Shown here: piece after piece, positions 9,053 to 18,540 of the stretch
How the letters are laid out: the number at the start of each line of letters is the position of its first letter
Position numbering within the stretch: the stretch's first letter is position 1
Source of the DNA: an uncultured Gammaproteobacteria bacterium
GTDB taxonomy: Bacteria; Pseudomonadota; Gammaproteobacteria; Enterobacterales; Psychrobiaceae
Assembly (NCBI GenBank): GCA_937139475.1
Contig: CAKZQF010000031.1
Span: forward strand, 1 to 64,000
Direction of reading: 5' to 3'
DNA: 64,000 nucleotides
Made by a program: the position numbers and the translations under genes
The notes under the pieces: generated by a model
What the model saw: the letters and a program-made list of their open reading frames with translations, nothing else
What the model was told of the DNA's origin: nothing
Databases searched by the model: none

Positions 9053-9592
9053 CTAAAAACTTGACCCCGGCTGGGCCAAAAATTCGATTTCCAACGGTGT
9101 GGATGTACGTCCAAGTATTTTATTACGGTGCGGATAACGACCAAAACGTTCGATAATCCGATAATGAGCCACTTCAAAGTCGTAATTATCCTCAAGCCCC
9201 GGTTGGTTAAACAAACGTAATGCTTGTTTATGAATGACTAGTGACTCACTGTGCATAAAAGGCATATATAAAAAACAACGCTTACTGGGTGGTAGTTTTA
9301 AGTCGATACCACAATTTATTGCTTCTTGAGCCAGTACCAAAGCCTGACCATCGTATGCAAATGATTTTGCGCTGTCACGAAACATATTGCGCGAGAACTG
9401 ATCTAGAATGAGAATTTCCGCTAGGCGTCCTTCGCCTTCCTCCCGCCATGGGGATAACTCCCCTAAGCGAGCTTTACGATGAATGACAGAAAAGCGTTCA
9501 GTGACGAGCAAATCAAACTGTTTATCTTTGACCCAGTGCTGGCTTGGTGTGATTTGATTAAACCAAAAGTCATTTATATCGTTATATGTCAT
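9053..9592 (-). CDS. DUF924 family protein
   Basis: This 179-residue cytoplasmic protein belongs to DUF924, a family with an all-helical, TPR-like fold and no established function. Family hallmarks are the N-terminal DFWF, the central ILILDQFSRNMFRDSAKSFAYD block, the FLYMPFMHSE motif and the ERFGRYPHRNKILGR motif near the C-terminus. The ATG at 9592 is chosen because AAGGA stands 7 nt upstream; a TTG one codon earlier is less likely. It is a single gene, convergent with hpt. Confidence 0.85.
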   Translation of the reverse strand: MTYNDINDFWFNQITPSQHWVKDKQFDLLVTERFSVIHRKARLGELSPWREEGEGRLAEILILDQFSRNMFRDSAKSFAYDGQALVLAQEAINCGIDLKLPPSKRCFLYMPFMHSESLVIHKQALRLFNQPGLEDNYDFEVAHYRIIERFGRYPHRNKILGRTSTPLEIEFLAQPGSSF

Positions 9593-9790
9593 CAAAATTT
9601 CCTTATAACAGGGAGCTTCTTTTAGCCTAGCAAATCAATGGCTCGCTCGCCATAATCACTGGGGGCTGTTTAACTGAAAAATTCACCAGACCCTGGTGAT
9701 GAGTTTTGAATTTACCGCGTTGTAATATCGCGTATAATAAGCACTTATTTTTAGCTATTTATCTGGCTTTGCCTTAAATAAAGGAACTTC

Positions 9791-10708
9791 ATGAAAGCGT
9801 TGGTTATAAAAGACTTAGCAAAAACCTATAAAGGCGGTGTTGAGGCATTAAAAGGTATTGACCTTGAAGTTGAGCAGGGTGATTTTTATGCTTTGTTGGG
9901 GCCTAACGGGGCCGGCAAGTCAACCACCATTGGAATTATTTCGTCATTGGTAAATAAAACCGCAGGCACTGTCGAAGTGTTTGGCCATAGCCTCGATAAT
10001 GCGCTAGTGCAAGCCAAGCAGCAAATCGGCTTGGTACCGCAAGAATTTAACTTCAACCAGTTTGAAACTGTATTGCAGGTGGTGGTTAATCAGGCAGGTT
10101 ACTACGGTGTACCAAGAAAACTGGCCATTGAACGCGCGCAAAAATACCTGACTCAACTCGAGCTTTGGGATAAACGTAATGATAAGTCCCGCGAACTATC
10201 AGGTGGCATGAAACGTCGTTTGATGATTGCGCGTGCGCTGATGCATCAACCAAAATTACTTATCTTAGATGAGCCCACCGCTGGTGTTGATATTGAGCTA
10301 AGACGCTCAATGTGGGATTTTTTGCAGCAGCTTAATAGCGAAGGGGTAACTATTATTTTAACTACCCACTACCTGGAAGAGGCAGAAATGCTTTGTCGCA
10401 ACATTGGCATCATCAACCATGGCGTCATCGTACAAAATACCAGTATGAAAGCACTGCTAGCTAAGTTAAACCTAGAAACATTTGTGTTTGATTTGGCACC
10501 CAATTCACCATCGTGTGAGCTGGAAGGTTTTGTGTCTCGCCGTATAGATGAGCGTAGCATCGAAGTTGATGTCGATCGTGACAGTGAATTAAATGGCATC
10601 TTTAGCCAATTTAGCGCGCACAATATTAAGGTGCTAAGCATGCGAAATAAAGCCAACCGCTTGGAAGAGTTATTTATCAATTTAGTTAGTAAAGAGGCGA
10701 CACAGTAA
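9791..10708 (+). CDS. ABC transporter ATP-binding protein (YadG-like, ABC-2 type)
   Basis: This 305-residue nucleotide-binding subunit has Walker A (GPNGAGKST, residues 37-45), the Q-loop, the signature LSGGMKRR, Walker B (LLILDEPTAGVD) and the H-loop histidine (TTHYLEEAE). It resembles E. coli YadG, partner of the ABC-2 permease YadH; the exported substrate is unknown. The permease gene begins 1 nt after its stop, so translation is coupled. RBS AAGGA precedes the ATG. Confidence 0.9.
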   Translation: MKALVIKDLAKTYKGGVEALKGIDLEVEQGDFYALLGPNGAGKSTTIGIISSLVNKTAGTVEVFGHSLDNALVQAKQQIGLVPQEFNFNQFETVLQVVVNQAGYYGVPRKLAIERAQKYLTQLELWDKRNDKSRELSGGMKRRLMIARALMHQPKLLILDEPTAGVDIELRRSMWDFLQQLNSEGVTIILTTHYLEEAEMLCRNIGIINHGVIVQNTSMKALLAKLNLETFVFDLAPNSPSCELEGFVSRRIDERSIEVDVDRDSELNGIFSQFSAHNIKVLSMRNKANRLEELFINLVSKEATQ

Positions 10709-10709
10709 C

Positions 10710-11477
10710 ATGTCAGCAAATTTTATTGCGTTAAAGAGCTTACTCACCAAAGAAGTCAGTCGATTCACTCGGATTTGGCTACAAACCCTTGTTCCGCCGG
10801 CGGTTACGATGAGCCTCTATTTTGTTATTTTTGGTAACTTAATTGGCAGTCGTATCGGGCAAATGTCAGGCTTTAGTTACATGGAGTTTATTGTACCCGG
10901 TTTGATTATGATGTCGGTTATCACCAATTCATACTCAAATGTTGCTTCATCTTTCTTTAGTTCGAAATTTCAGCATAATGTTGAGGAGTTACTGGTAGCT
11001 CCCGTCCCTACCTGGATTATCATTGCTGGCTATGTTGGTGGCGGCATCACCCGCGGTTTGCTCGTGGGCTTGATTGTCACTCTGCTGTCACTATTTTTTG
11101 TCGACCTTAACATTTTTAACTTAGGCGTGCTGGTGGTGAGTGTGCTTTTAACCTCAACATTGTTTGCACTAGGTGGGCTAATCAACGCGATTTTGGCGAA
11201 AAGCTTTGATGACATAAGTATTATTCCAAACTTTGTGCTGACACCATTAACTTACCTTGGTGGAGTCTTTTATTCGCTAACATTGCTACCTGATTTTTGG
11301 CAGGGTGTTTCTAAAGCGAATCCGATTGTTTATATGATTAATACTTTTAGGTATGGTTTTTTAGGTGTTAGTGATATCCCATTAATTTATTCATTCACAA
11401 TGATTATCGGTTTTGTGGTCATCCTGTTTAGCATTGCCTACTGGATGATTTCTCGCGGTATTGGTTTACGTTCATAG
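10710..11477 (+). CDS. ABC-2 type transporter permease (YadH-like)
   Basis: The 255-residue protein has six predicted membrane segments and the ABC-2 signature toward its C-terminus (FDDISIIPNFVLTPLTYLGGVFY). It forms the membrane channel of the exporter with the ATPase encoded directly upstream. The gene is followed after 8 nt by a TrmB-like methyltransferase gene, so the three genes look like one operon. The substrate cannot be inferred. Confidence 0.9.
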   Translation: MSANFIALKSLLTKEVSRFTRIWLQTLVPPAVTMSLYFVIFGNLIGSRIGQMSGFSYMEFIVPGLIMMSVITNSYSNVASSFFSSKFQHNVEELLVAPVPTWIIIAGYVGGGITRGLLVGLIVTLLSLFFVDLNIFNLGVLVVSVLLTSTLFALGGLINAILAKSFDDISIIPNFVLTPLTYLGGVFYSLTLLPDFWQGVSKANPIVYMINTFRYGFLGVSDIPLIYSFTMIIGFVVILFSIAYWMISRGIGLRS

Positions 11478-11485
11478 AGTTACAT

Positions 11486-12148
11486 ATGTCTTTTGCAAAT
11501 TCACACGAAATAATTACTAATCAAACTGGCGTGCACGAGCACCTGGTTGAAATTGTCGAAAAGCATTTGAAGCATCCGTTTCAAAAGCCGATTCATCCCC
11601 GTTCACTCGAAGGATTTAAGGCTGTTGAGCAGCAAGTCTCTCAATTGGGTAAGCCGGTTATTTTTGACTCCTGTTGTGGTGTAGGGGATAGTACGGTTAA
11701 CCTAGCCAAGCTCCATCCTGAGCACTTTGTTATTGGTATGGACAAATCAGGTCATCGCTTAAATAAAAATGAATGCTATGAGCAACATGACGTTGATAAT
11801 TTCATGCTATTGCGTACTGATCTTAATGACTTTTGGCGCTTGGCTGTGGAAGCACAAATGCTGCCTGAAAAACACTATATTCTTTATCCAAACCCATGGC
11901 CAAAATCAAAACATGTACAGCGCCGCTGGCATGGCGCCGCCGTTTTTCCAAGTATCATCGCCTTAGGTGGCGAACTTGAAATGCGCAGCAACTGGCAGTT
12001 ATATCTGCAAGAATTCGCCGTGGCGTTAGAGGTGGCTGGTAAACAAGGCGTTGTGGAGCAATTTGAACCAGAGCAAGCAATTACGCCATTTGAACGTAAG
12101 TATCAAGCAAGTGGCCAAGCCCTGTTTAAGCTTAAAGCGGCGCTTTAG
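11486..12148 (+). CDS. TrmB-like SAM-dependent methyltransferase (divergent paralogue)
   Basis: The 220-residue protein has a class I methyltransferase fold: the SAM-binding loop appears as FDSCCGVGDST (near residue 55), followed by the acidic IGMDKS. The motif YPNPWPKSKHVQRRWHG corresponds to the FPDPWxKxRHxKRR region of TrmB, the enzyme that makes m7G46 in tRNA. The glycine-rich loop begins with Cys-Cys instead of the usual GxG, and overall similarity to TrmB is limited, so this is probably a paralogue with its own substrate. It sits behind the ABC exporter genes, 8 nt away. Confidence 0.75.
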   Translation: MSFANSHEIITNQTGVHEHLVEIVEKHLKHPFQKPIHPRSLEGFKAVEQQVSQLGKPVIFDSCCGVGDSTVNLAKLHPEHFVIGMDKSGHRLNKNECYEQHDVDNFMLLRTDLNDFWRLAVEAQMLPEKHYILYPNPWPKSKHVQRRWHGAAVFPSIIALGGELEMRSNWQLYLQEFAVALEVAGKQGVVEQFEPEQAITPFERKYQASGQALFKLKAAL

Positions 12149-12243
12149 CCGTTCCATAAGGCAAATGACAGGGATGTTATTTGCAAAGGCGAACCGCCAA
12201 TTTAGTTGCGTATCTCTGCAGGTTAATCTGTCTTAACTAACCC

Positions 12244-12273
12244 GCTTTTTGTCCGCATCCTTGCGGAAAAAGC
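12244..12273. terminator. Bidirectional hairpin between convergent genes
   Basis: A long stem (GCTTTTTgTCCGCA paired with TGCGGAaAAAGC, one bulge) lies between the TrmB-like gene and pepB, which converge. A- and T-rich arms allow it to act on either strand. The rest of the gap (12149-12368) shows no gene. Confidence 0.6.
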
Positions 12274-12368
12274 TAAAAAGCCATCCCTGATTTTTTCTTC
12301 TAACAGCTTAACCTGCAAAGGCAACTAAAAACGGGAGTATTTACTCACAATCACTTCATCTCGCTTTG

Positions 12369-13664
12369 TTACTCTTCTAGCAATATCTGAGCGATAGTTT
12401 CAATCCCAACGCCCGTTGCACCCGCAGACCACTTCGCGTTGCCGCTGTCTTGGAAGCAAGCAGCGATATCAAAGTGTAACCAACCTTTGCCTTCATTTGG
12501 CACAAAGCGTGCTAAGAAACCTGCTGCATTGCTTGCACCAGGGACGCCGCCTTTCGCTAGCGTGGTGTTTGCAGTATCAGCATAATGGGATGGGCATTCA
12601 AACATATGGAATGGTGCTAGTGGCAATTGCCAGTTCATTTCGTTAACGCTGTTGCCATGCACTATGGCACGCTGTGCCAACTCATTATCAAGGGCAAAAA
12701 CCGCGTTATATTGTGTACCAACAGCAGTTAGTGCTGCGCCTGTTAGTGTTGCTGCATCGATGATTAATGGTGCGCCAGTTTCGCCAGCAGCCATTAAACC
12801 ATCAGCAAGCACTAGGCGACCTTCGGCATCGGTATTTAAAATTTCCACCGTGGTGCCATTTTTATAGGTGATAATATCGCCTAGCTTGTAGGCGGCGCCA
12901 TTGACCAGGTTTTCAGCACAACATAAAATTAACTTAACGCGTTTTTTAAGTCCTTGGCTAATGGCAAGTGACAAGGCTGCGGTTACTGTGGCGCTACCCC
13001 CCATATCACACTTCATTGAAACCATTCCTGGGCCACTTTTTAAGCTGTAACCGCCACTATCAAAGGTTATGCCCTTACCAACTAATGCTGCATCAACAGG
13101 GGCGTTTTCGTTGCCTGTTGGGTTGTAATCCAATACCAGCATTGCTGGAGCGCGTGTGCTAGCGCGACCTACCGTGTGAACGCCCATCCAACCTTTCGTT
13201 AGTAACTCATCACCGGCGATGATTTCATAGCTCACATCCTTGGGGGCAACACGCTTTATCTCTGCTATTGCACTGTTAACTAACGATTCAGGGTAGATTT
13301 GTTCCGGTGCGCCGTTGATCATCGCCAAGGCCCAATCGCGAGAGGCCTTTTTAGCGTCTAGTTTAGCAATGTCTGTTTGGCTAGTACCGGCCCAAGCGAT
13401 ATTTGCATCGCCTTTAGAGACGCTAAAGCCTTTGGCGAATGCCCACTGTAAATCTAAGCTCCAGCCGTCACCGGCTAGTGCAACGTTTTTAATGCCTTGG
13501 GTTTGCAGACGTCTTGCTGCACGCTGAACTACTTCTAAATGCATATCCGCTGCTTGAGGTAAATGAATAAACATCGCTTCACCGTCACTGCTTAATAAGG
13601 CGTTGTCCCCCCATTTTTCGTCAGCAGCTTGAGTGGTTAGTTTAATCGTTAAGGCGTGGCTCAT
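12369..13664 (-). CDS. pepB: Peptidase B (M17 leucyl aminopeptidase family)
   Basis: PepB is a two-metal cytoplasmic aminopeptidase that takes part in final peptide breakdown. The 431-residue length matches E. coli PepB (427 aa) and is shorter than PepA. The metal-binding and catalytic motifs GKGITFDSGGYSLKSG, KCDMGGSA and the family signature NTDAEGRLVLAD are present. It is transcribed alone, divergent from sfsA across a 116-bp spacer. Confidence 0.93.
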   Translation of the reverse strand: MSHALTIKLTTQAADEKWGDNALLSSDGEAMFIHLPQAADMHLEVVQRAARRLQTQGIKNVALAGDGWSLDLQWAFAKGFSVSKGDANIAWAGTSQTDIAKLDAKKASRDWALAMINGAPEQIYPESLVNSAIAEIKRVAPKDVSYEIIAGDELLTKGWMGVHTVGRASTRAPAMLVLDYNPTGNENAPVDAALVGKGITFDSGGYSLKSGPGMVSMKCDMGGSATVTAALSLAISQGLKKRVKLILCCAENLVNGAAYKLGDIITYKNGTTVEILNTDAEGRLVLADGLMAAGETGAPLIIDAATLTGAALTAVGTQYNAVFALDNELAQRAIVHGNSVNEMNWQLPLAPFHMFECPSHYADTANTTLAKGGVPGASNAAGFLARFVPNEGKGWLHFDIAACFQDSGNAKWSAGATGVGIETIAQILLEE

Positions 13665-13780
13665 GAAAAGTCCTTTGTTATTATTTGAGTTATTGAATTG
13701 ATTATACCTAACCTAAGATTGAGTGGCATGGGTATTTGTGATGAAATGCGAGCAAAAGTAACAGAGAACAATAAATAGCT

Positions 13781-14482
13781 ATGGAATTTTCGCCTCCTTT
13801 AAAGAAAGCCACCCTAATTAAGCGCTACAAGCGATTTTTAGCCGATGTCACGCTAGAAGATGGCAGCGCTACCACAATACACGTTTCTAACACCGGGGCG
13901 ATGTCGGGATGTGCTGAGCCTGGGGATAGTGTGTGGTATAGCACATCGACTAACCCTAAACGAAAATATCCTTTGAGTTGGGAGCTAACTCAAACTCAGG
14001 CCGGGCACTATATATGCGTCAATACGATTCGTGCTAATGCCTTAGCGGAAGAAGCGATTAGGTCTGGAGTTATTAGTGAGCTTACAGGGTATAACAAGAT
14101 CCAGCGGGAGGTAAAATACGGTAACGAAAACAGCCGCATAGATATTATGCTAAGCGACGGTGAGCAGCCCGATGCCTATGTTGAAGTGAAAAGCGCAACG
14201 TTACTTCAAGATGGTCAAGGTTATTTCCCTGATGCGGTGACGACCAGAGGGCAAAAACATTTACGTGAACTCATTAGTATTGTTGAGAGTGGCCGACGGG
14301 CGGTACTGCTATTTGCTGTATTACACACGGGGATTAAATCAGTGCAAGCGGCACAGCATATTGATCCTAAGTATGCTGCAACGCTTACTGAGGCTAGAGA
14401 TGCTGGAGTTGAAGTGATCAGTTATTTGGCTGATATCAGCAATAGTTCAATTAAGTTATCAGTTTCTTCTGATGAAAATTAA
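13781..14482 (+). CDS. sfsA: Sugar fermentation stimulation protein SfsA
   Basis: The 233-residue protein is full length for SfsA, a family with a DNA/RNA-binding OB-like N-terminus and a nuclease-like C-terminal domain containing EVKSATL and [17 protein letters not shown]. It was named for effects on maltose metabolism in E. coli, but its molecular role is not settled. Family motifs [18 protein letters not shown] and [13 protein letters not shown] are all visible. A decayed second copy of this gene lies 2 kb downstream at 16426-16692, beyond the diguanylate cyclase. Confidence 0.93.
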   Translation: MEFSPPLKKATLIKRYKRFLADVTLEDGSATTIHVSNTGAMSGCAEPGDSVWYSTSTNPKRKYPLSWELTQTQAGHYICVNTIRANALAEEAIRSGVISELTGYNKIQREVKYGNENSRIDIMLSDGEQPDAYVEVKSATLLQDGQGYFPDAVTTRGQKHLRELISIVESGRRAVLLFAVLHTGIKSVQAAQHIDPKYAATLTEARDAGVEVISYLADISNSSIKLSVSSDEN

Positions 14483-14879
14483 TCGTTGTTCATCATACTA
14501 AATACGATACTTCGTAAGTTAATGGAAACGAGGGGCTTAAATTAATTGCTTTCGATGCGGTAAAAGAACCCCTTGGATAATAACAGTGAATATTAAGTGG
14601 TAAAATGTCGCTCGCTCTATTGGTAGTGATGGCGGCGTATCACAATAGTCGTATGTAACAACTATGAGCGGTAATTGAGTTAGCATCAATTATCGCGTTC
14701 AGGGCCAATTTAAAGTAAGATACGTGAAAAGTAACAAAAATGTTAAAACTTGATAAATAAAAACGTTACTATTTACTAATTTAATCCTTAGAAATTTATT
14801 GAAGTATTTTACTTCGACTTCTATTGAGAATAAAAAAAATAATAAATATTTGGAGGTGTGGCGCTCCATAAGGCACTTA
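14483..14879. other. Gap between sfsA and the diguanylate cyclase
   Basis: About 400 bp of AT-rich sequence with no convincing gene on either strand. An open frame continues upstream of the cyclase to a TTG at 14799, but no ribosome binding site supports that start. I see no clear terminator after sfsA. Confidence 0.5.
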
Positions 14880-16334
14880 ATGCTTAAGATTGATATCGGA
14901 AGATCAAACAGAGGATTACTAATTTTTATTGTGGCAGCATTGCTATTTGCTGGTTTTGCTATTACCAATACCGTCAGCTTTTCCTATTTGAAGAACACAT
15001 TACGCCAATCCATTATCGAAACTGAACTTCCTAAAGCCAGTAATGAAATTTATTCAGAAATAGTACTCGATCTGCTTCCTTCCACAGTTGCTTCATCGAT
15101 GCTGGCAAATGACCATTTTATTCGAAATTGGTTAACAAGTGATGAGAAAGATGTTGATACAGTTACACAATACCTAGCGGACGCACGCGATAGAAATGAC
15201 GCATTTACTGGCTTTCTTGTTTCGGCAAAGACCCAAAACTATTACACCTCACAGGGTGAGATTATTCATGAAAAGGAAGGCGATCCTAACGCCGCATGGT
15301 ACTTTCGCTTTCGCGATAGTAACAAAGAATACGAATTAGCTAACGGCTTGAATGTTGACTCACTGCAAACACCCACCGTATTTATCAATTATCGGATAGA
15401 GATTAATAATCAGTTTGCTGGCGTCATCGGATTAGGGGTTAAACTTAAAGTAATTCAAGATACTATTAAACGCTATCAGCACATCTCCAATCGTCACATT
15501 TATTTCCTCAACTCCAGCGGTCAGATCACCTCCAATTCGCTAGGCGCTGAGCTAACAGAAAACATGCTTGAAAAAGTCCCGGGGTTGCATGAGTTTCTAA
15601 ACCAAAAAGAAGTACTCACCCCCAAGGTTTTTCAATACGTCCACGCAGAAGAATTGCGATTTTTAAGCCTGCGCTATATACCAGAACTGAAATGGTGGGT
15701 GTTAATAGAGCAGCAAGAAGAGCTTACCTTTAGAAAAGTCAGAGATATGTTATACGCCAATGCGTTAATTGGTTTGCTCACCATCGTTGTGACATTAATT
15801 CTTATCGCTTGGACTATCAATTTATTTCATAAACGTCTTGAAGCCTTGGCGATGACCGATACATTAACAGGCCTATATAATCGACACATTTTCGAGAATG
15901 ATATCAAATTAACCTTATCACAACGTAAGCGAGCATCGATACCAGTTTCATTAGCTATCATTGATATTGATAATTTTAAACTGATTAATGATAAATATGG
16001 GCATTTAGAAGGTGATACAGTAATAAAGACCGTTGCGCAAATTATCAAAGATAGCACCAGAAAGTCAGATATTGTCAGCCGATGGGGGGGCGAGGAGTTC
16101 GTCATTCTAGCGCACAATTCCGATTTGCATAACACCGAGCTTCTTGCACAAAAAATACGAAAAAACATTGAATCTCACACTGGTTTTCCTAGTCAGGTGA
16201 CCATCAGTGCCGGGGTCAGTGAAGCTATCGATAACGATAACAAAGACAGCCTGCTAAACCGTGCTGATACTGCGCTATATCGAGCCAAGAGTGACGGTAA
16301 GAATTGCGTTAGAAAGTTCGAAGAACCAAGTTAA
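14880..16334 (+). CDS. Membrane-bound diguanylate cyclase (sensor-GGDEF)
   Basis: This is a 484-residue protein from the chosen ATG. It has a first membrane segment near residues 12-31, a periplasmic sensor region of about 250 residues that looks like a Cache domain, a second membrane segment, and a C-terminal GGDEF domain. The active-site motif is GGEEF (RWGGEEFVI), preceded by an RxxD inhibitory site (RKSD) at the correct distance, so it should make c-di-GMP from two GTP and be product-inhibited. An in-frame TTG at 14799 would add 27 residues; the ATG is preferred because AAGG precedes it and the membrane segment follows closely. The gene stands between intact sfsA and its relic. Confidence 0.88.
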   Translation: MLKIDIGRSNRGLLIFIVAALLFAGFAITNTVSFSYLKNTLRQSIIETELPKASNEIYSEIVLDLLPSTVASSMLANDHFIRNWLTSDEKDVDTVTQYLADARDRNDAFTGFLVSAKTQNYYTSQGEIIHEKEGDPNAAWYFRFRDSNKEYELANGLNVDSLQTPTVFINYRIEINNQFAGVIGLGVKLKVIQDTIKRYQHISNRHIYFLNSSGQITSNSLGAELTENMLEKVPGLHEFLNQKEVLTPKVFQYVHAEELRFLSLRYIPELKWWVLIEQQEELTFRKVRDMLYANALIGLLTIVVTLILIAWTINLFHKRLEALAMTDTLTGLYNRHIFENDIKLTLSQRKRASIPVSLAIIDIDNFKLINDKYGHLEGDTVIKTVAQIIKDSTRKSDIVSRWGGEEFVILAHNSDLHNTELLAQKIRKNIESHTGFPSQVTISAGVSEAIDNDNKDSLLNRADTALYRAKSDGKNCVRKFEEPS

Positions 16335-16425
16335 GGGCACGCGATACATGGCCCTATTGCAAGCATTTCGCAATCCACAATGCGTTAACTAATTATACTC
16401 ACTCGCTATTGCCCACTAAAATCAT

Positions 16426-16692
16426 TTGATCAACAACTTTGGCAGTAACCCACTAGTTAGGAAGGCAGCTACAGCGGTATTTTCCCGATTCGCTTTGGTG
16501 CTAACATCGCCAAATAAGCAACGAAAATATCTGTTTTGTTGGCAATTAACTCAAACTAACCCCAGTCACTTTATATGCCGTAACACCATGCACGCTAGCC
16601 GCCTAGGTGAGGAAACGATTGAGACGGATATTAAGAGTTTAATCTATTTCCCACAAACACAGCCGAGCATGCTAAAGCCCAATGGCAACTAA
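16426..16692 (+). pseudogene. Decayed, internally deleted copy of sfsA
   Basis: The 88-codon frame encodes a segment (NKQRKYLFCWQLTQ, then HFICRNTMHASRLGEETI) that aligns with SfsA residues around [14 protein letters not shown] and [18 protein letters not shown] of the intact gene at 13781. Nucleotide identity is also plain, for example ACGAAAATATC and ACTCAAACT in the same order. A short N-terminal piece (PLVRKAA) may match SfsA PLKKAT, but the CAEPGDSVW region is missing and the C-terminal nuclease-like half is gone. It cannot encode a working SfsA. Confidence 0.75.
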
Positions 16693-16999
16693 ATGAGAAT
16701 CCAACTGTCTCAATTAATAATTAAGGCAGTAAATTATACTGTATTTTGTGCTGTTGGTTATAAACCAACCAAGTAGTTGTTGGTTTTGAGATAAATAATT
16801 GCGTTGTGCTAAAAAATAGCGTTAGCTTAAAGATTAGTGGTAAAGGTGACTTTGTAAGATTATTGCTTATGAAGCATTTATTTTAGATAATTGCTCAAAG
16901 TTAAAGCGATAATCAACAGATTGTAACTTTTATTTAGTGTGTGGGTTGAATTATTAAATGTCGCCCACATGTTATAGCCAAGATAATTGTGGCGAGTGA
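16693..16999. other. AT-rich gap between the sfsA relic and dksA
   Basis: About 300 bp with no gene that I can support; it is very AT-rich and leads into the dksA promoter at 17000. A short inverted repeat around TTGGTTATAAACCAACCAA (near 16755-16780) is the only local structure. Confidence 0.4.
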
Positions 17000-17028
17000 T
17001 TGCCAAAGTAAAATTAATTTGCTATACA
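17000..17028 (+). promoter_or_regulatory. Candidate sigma-70 promoter of dksA
   Basis: TTGCCA (17000-17005) and TATACA (17023-17028) are separated by exactly 17 nt. A GC-rich stretch (CCGCCCC) follows just downstream of the expected start, resembling a stringent-type discriminator. The mRNA would have a leader of about 57 nt before the dksA ATG at 17092. Confidence 0.65.
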
Positions 17029-17091
17029 TACCGCCCCTTTTTAAGGGATTGGGAAGAAGTAGCAGATGTTGGCTAGTACAGGAGAAACGAA

Positions 17092-17538
17092 ATGCCTACA
17101 GAGAAAGCTAAGAAATTAGGTATCATGGCGCTGGCCGGAGTAGCACCTTACCAGGAACAACCTGGTGAAGAGTATATGAACGACGACCAGCTAGAGCACT
17201 TTAAAAAGATTCTAGAAGCTTGGCGTACTCAACTTCGCGAAGAAGTTGACCGCACAGTGCACCACATGCAAGATGAGGCTGCAAATTTTCCAGATCCAGT
17301 CGACCGTGCTGCTCAGGAAGAAGAGTTTGCACTAGAACTGCGCACTCGAGATCGCGAACGTAAATTAATCAAAAAAATAGAAAAAACGTTAGTGTTGATC
17401 GAAGAAGACGATTTTGGTTTCTGTGTTACTTGCGGTATTGAGATCGGAATTCGCCGCCTAGAAGCACGTCCTACAGCTGATCAGTGTATTGATTGTAAAA
17501 CACTAGCTGAAATTAAAGAGCGTCAAATGGCGGGCTAA
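17092..17538 (+). CDS. dksA: RNA polymerase-binding transcription factor DksA
   Basis: DksA binds the secondary channel of RNA polymerase and works with ppGpp in the stringent response. The 148-residue protein closely follows E. coli DksA: an N-terminal coiled-coil hairpin whose tip carries the two key aspartates (FPDPVD, Asp68 and Asp71), and a zinc finger with Cys111, Cys114, Cys132 and Cys135. The start is supported by an upstream GGAGAAACGA. It heads the conserved run dksA-gluQ-pcnB-folK-panB-panC. Confidence 0.97.
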   Translation: MPTEKAKKLGIMALAGVAPYQEQPGEEYMNDDQLEHFKKILEAWRTQLREEVDRTVHHMQDEAANFPDPVDRAAQEEEFALELRTRDRERKLIKKIEKTLVLIEEDDFGFCVTCGIEIGIRRLEARPTADQCIDCKTLAEIKERQMAG

Positions 17539-17547
17539 TAGTCCATC

Positions 17548-17579
17548 AAAAAAGAAGTACTTATCCGGTACTTCTTTTT
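17548..17579 (+). terminator. Intrinsic terminator between dksA and gluQ
   Basis: The stem AAAAAGAAGTAC/GTACTTCTTTTT has a short 7-nt loop and a T tail. It lies only 12 nt before the gluQ start, so it may act as a partial terminator limiting read-through from dksA. Confidence 0.85.
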
Positions 17580-17590
17580 GCCTTTCCTAT

Positions 17591-18469
17591 ATGCACAATT
17601 CATATCGTGGCCGTTTTGCGCCTTCTCCATCCGGTGATTTACATTTTGGTTCCCTTGTCGCTGCACTTGGTAGCTATCTAGATGCTCGTCATCATAATGG
17701 AACATGGCTGGTACGTATCGAAGATATTGACCCACCACGGGAAGTCGCAGGCGCCAGCAGTGCTATTCTAAATACACTTGAACAGTTTGGTTTGTGCTGG
17801 GATGAACCGGTGGTTTATCAAAGTCAGCGGCATGACTTCTATCAGTCAGAACTTGATAAGCTGATTGCCCAAGGGGTTTGCTATGGTTGTGATTGTACCC
17901 GCAAAATGATCATGAATGGTGGGGGACTTTATTTAGGGAATTGCTTAAACAAAGATCCTGACTCCCTAAAAACTCCACACTCCCTACGTTTCTTAAATCA
18001 ACATGGCATTGCTAAGTTTGAAGACCGCTTGTTAGGAACAACGACAGTGAACAATGACTTTGCTAATGAAGATTTTATCCTTAAGCGCAAGGATGGATTG
18101 TTTGCTTATCAGCTTGTTGTTGTACTTGATGATATTGAGCAGCAAATTACTGACATCGTTCGCGGTAGCGATTTGCTGGAAGTAACCACCCGACAAATGA
18201 CCTTGTATCAGCATTTAGCCGTGCCGTTTGCTCGTTATTTGCATTTACCCTTGGCGGTTACTGAGAATGGACTTAAATTGAGCAAACAAAATCACGCCAA
18301 AGCATTAAACCTAGACGATCGAAAGGAATTATTGATTCAGGCACTCGCGTTTTTAGGCCAACATAATTCATCCCAATATCAAGATTTTACTATCGAACAA
18401 TTGCTTGAATATGCCAGCAAGCATTGGTCTATCAAGGATATACCAAAACAAGCACAATTAATTGCCTAA
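17591..18469 (+). CDS. gluQ: Glutamyl-Q tRNA(Asp) synthetase
   Basis: GluQ (YadB) glutamylates queuosine in the anticodon of tRNA(Asp); it is a truncated paralogue of GluRS lacking the anticodon-binding domain. The 292-residue length fits. The class I synthetase signature is visible as RFAPSPSGDLHFGSL and the KMSKS-type loop as LKLSKQNHAK. Zinc ligands are probably in VCYGCDCTRK with a downstream Tyr/Cys pair. The gene commonly follows dksA in gammaproteobacteria. Confidence 0.95.
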   Translation: MHNSYRGRFAPSPSGDLHFGSLVAALGSYLDARHHNGTWLVRIEDIDPPREVAGASSAILNTLEQFGLCWDEPVVYQSQRHDFYQSELDKLIAQGVCYGCDCTRKMIMNGGGLYLGNCLNKDPDSLKTPHSLRFLNQHGIAKFEDRLLGTTTVNNDFANEDFILKRKDGLFAYQLVVVLDDIEQQITDIVRGSDLLEVTTRQMTLYQHLAVPFARYLHLPLAVTENGLKLSKQNHAKALNLDDRKELLIQALAFLGQHNSSQYQDFTIEQLLEYASKHWSIKDIPKQAQLIA

Positions 18470-18540
18470 TGAGCCCAATCTAAGCTTATCATTCGTCTCT
18501 TGGTAGGGTATTATGGCCCGCTGAAAATATTATCAATTTT

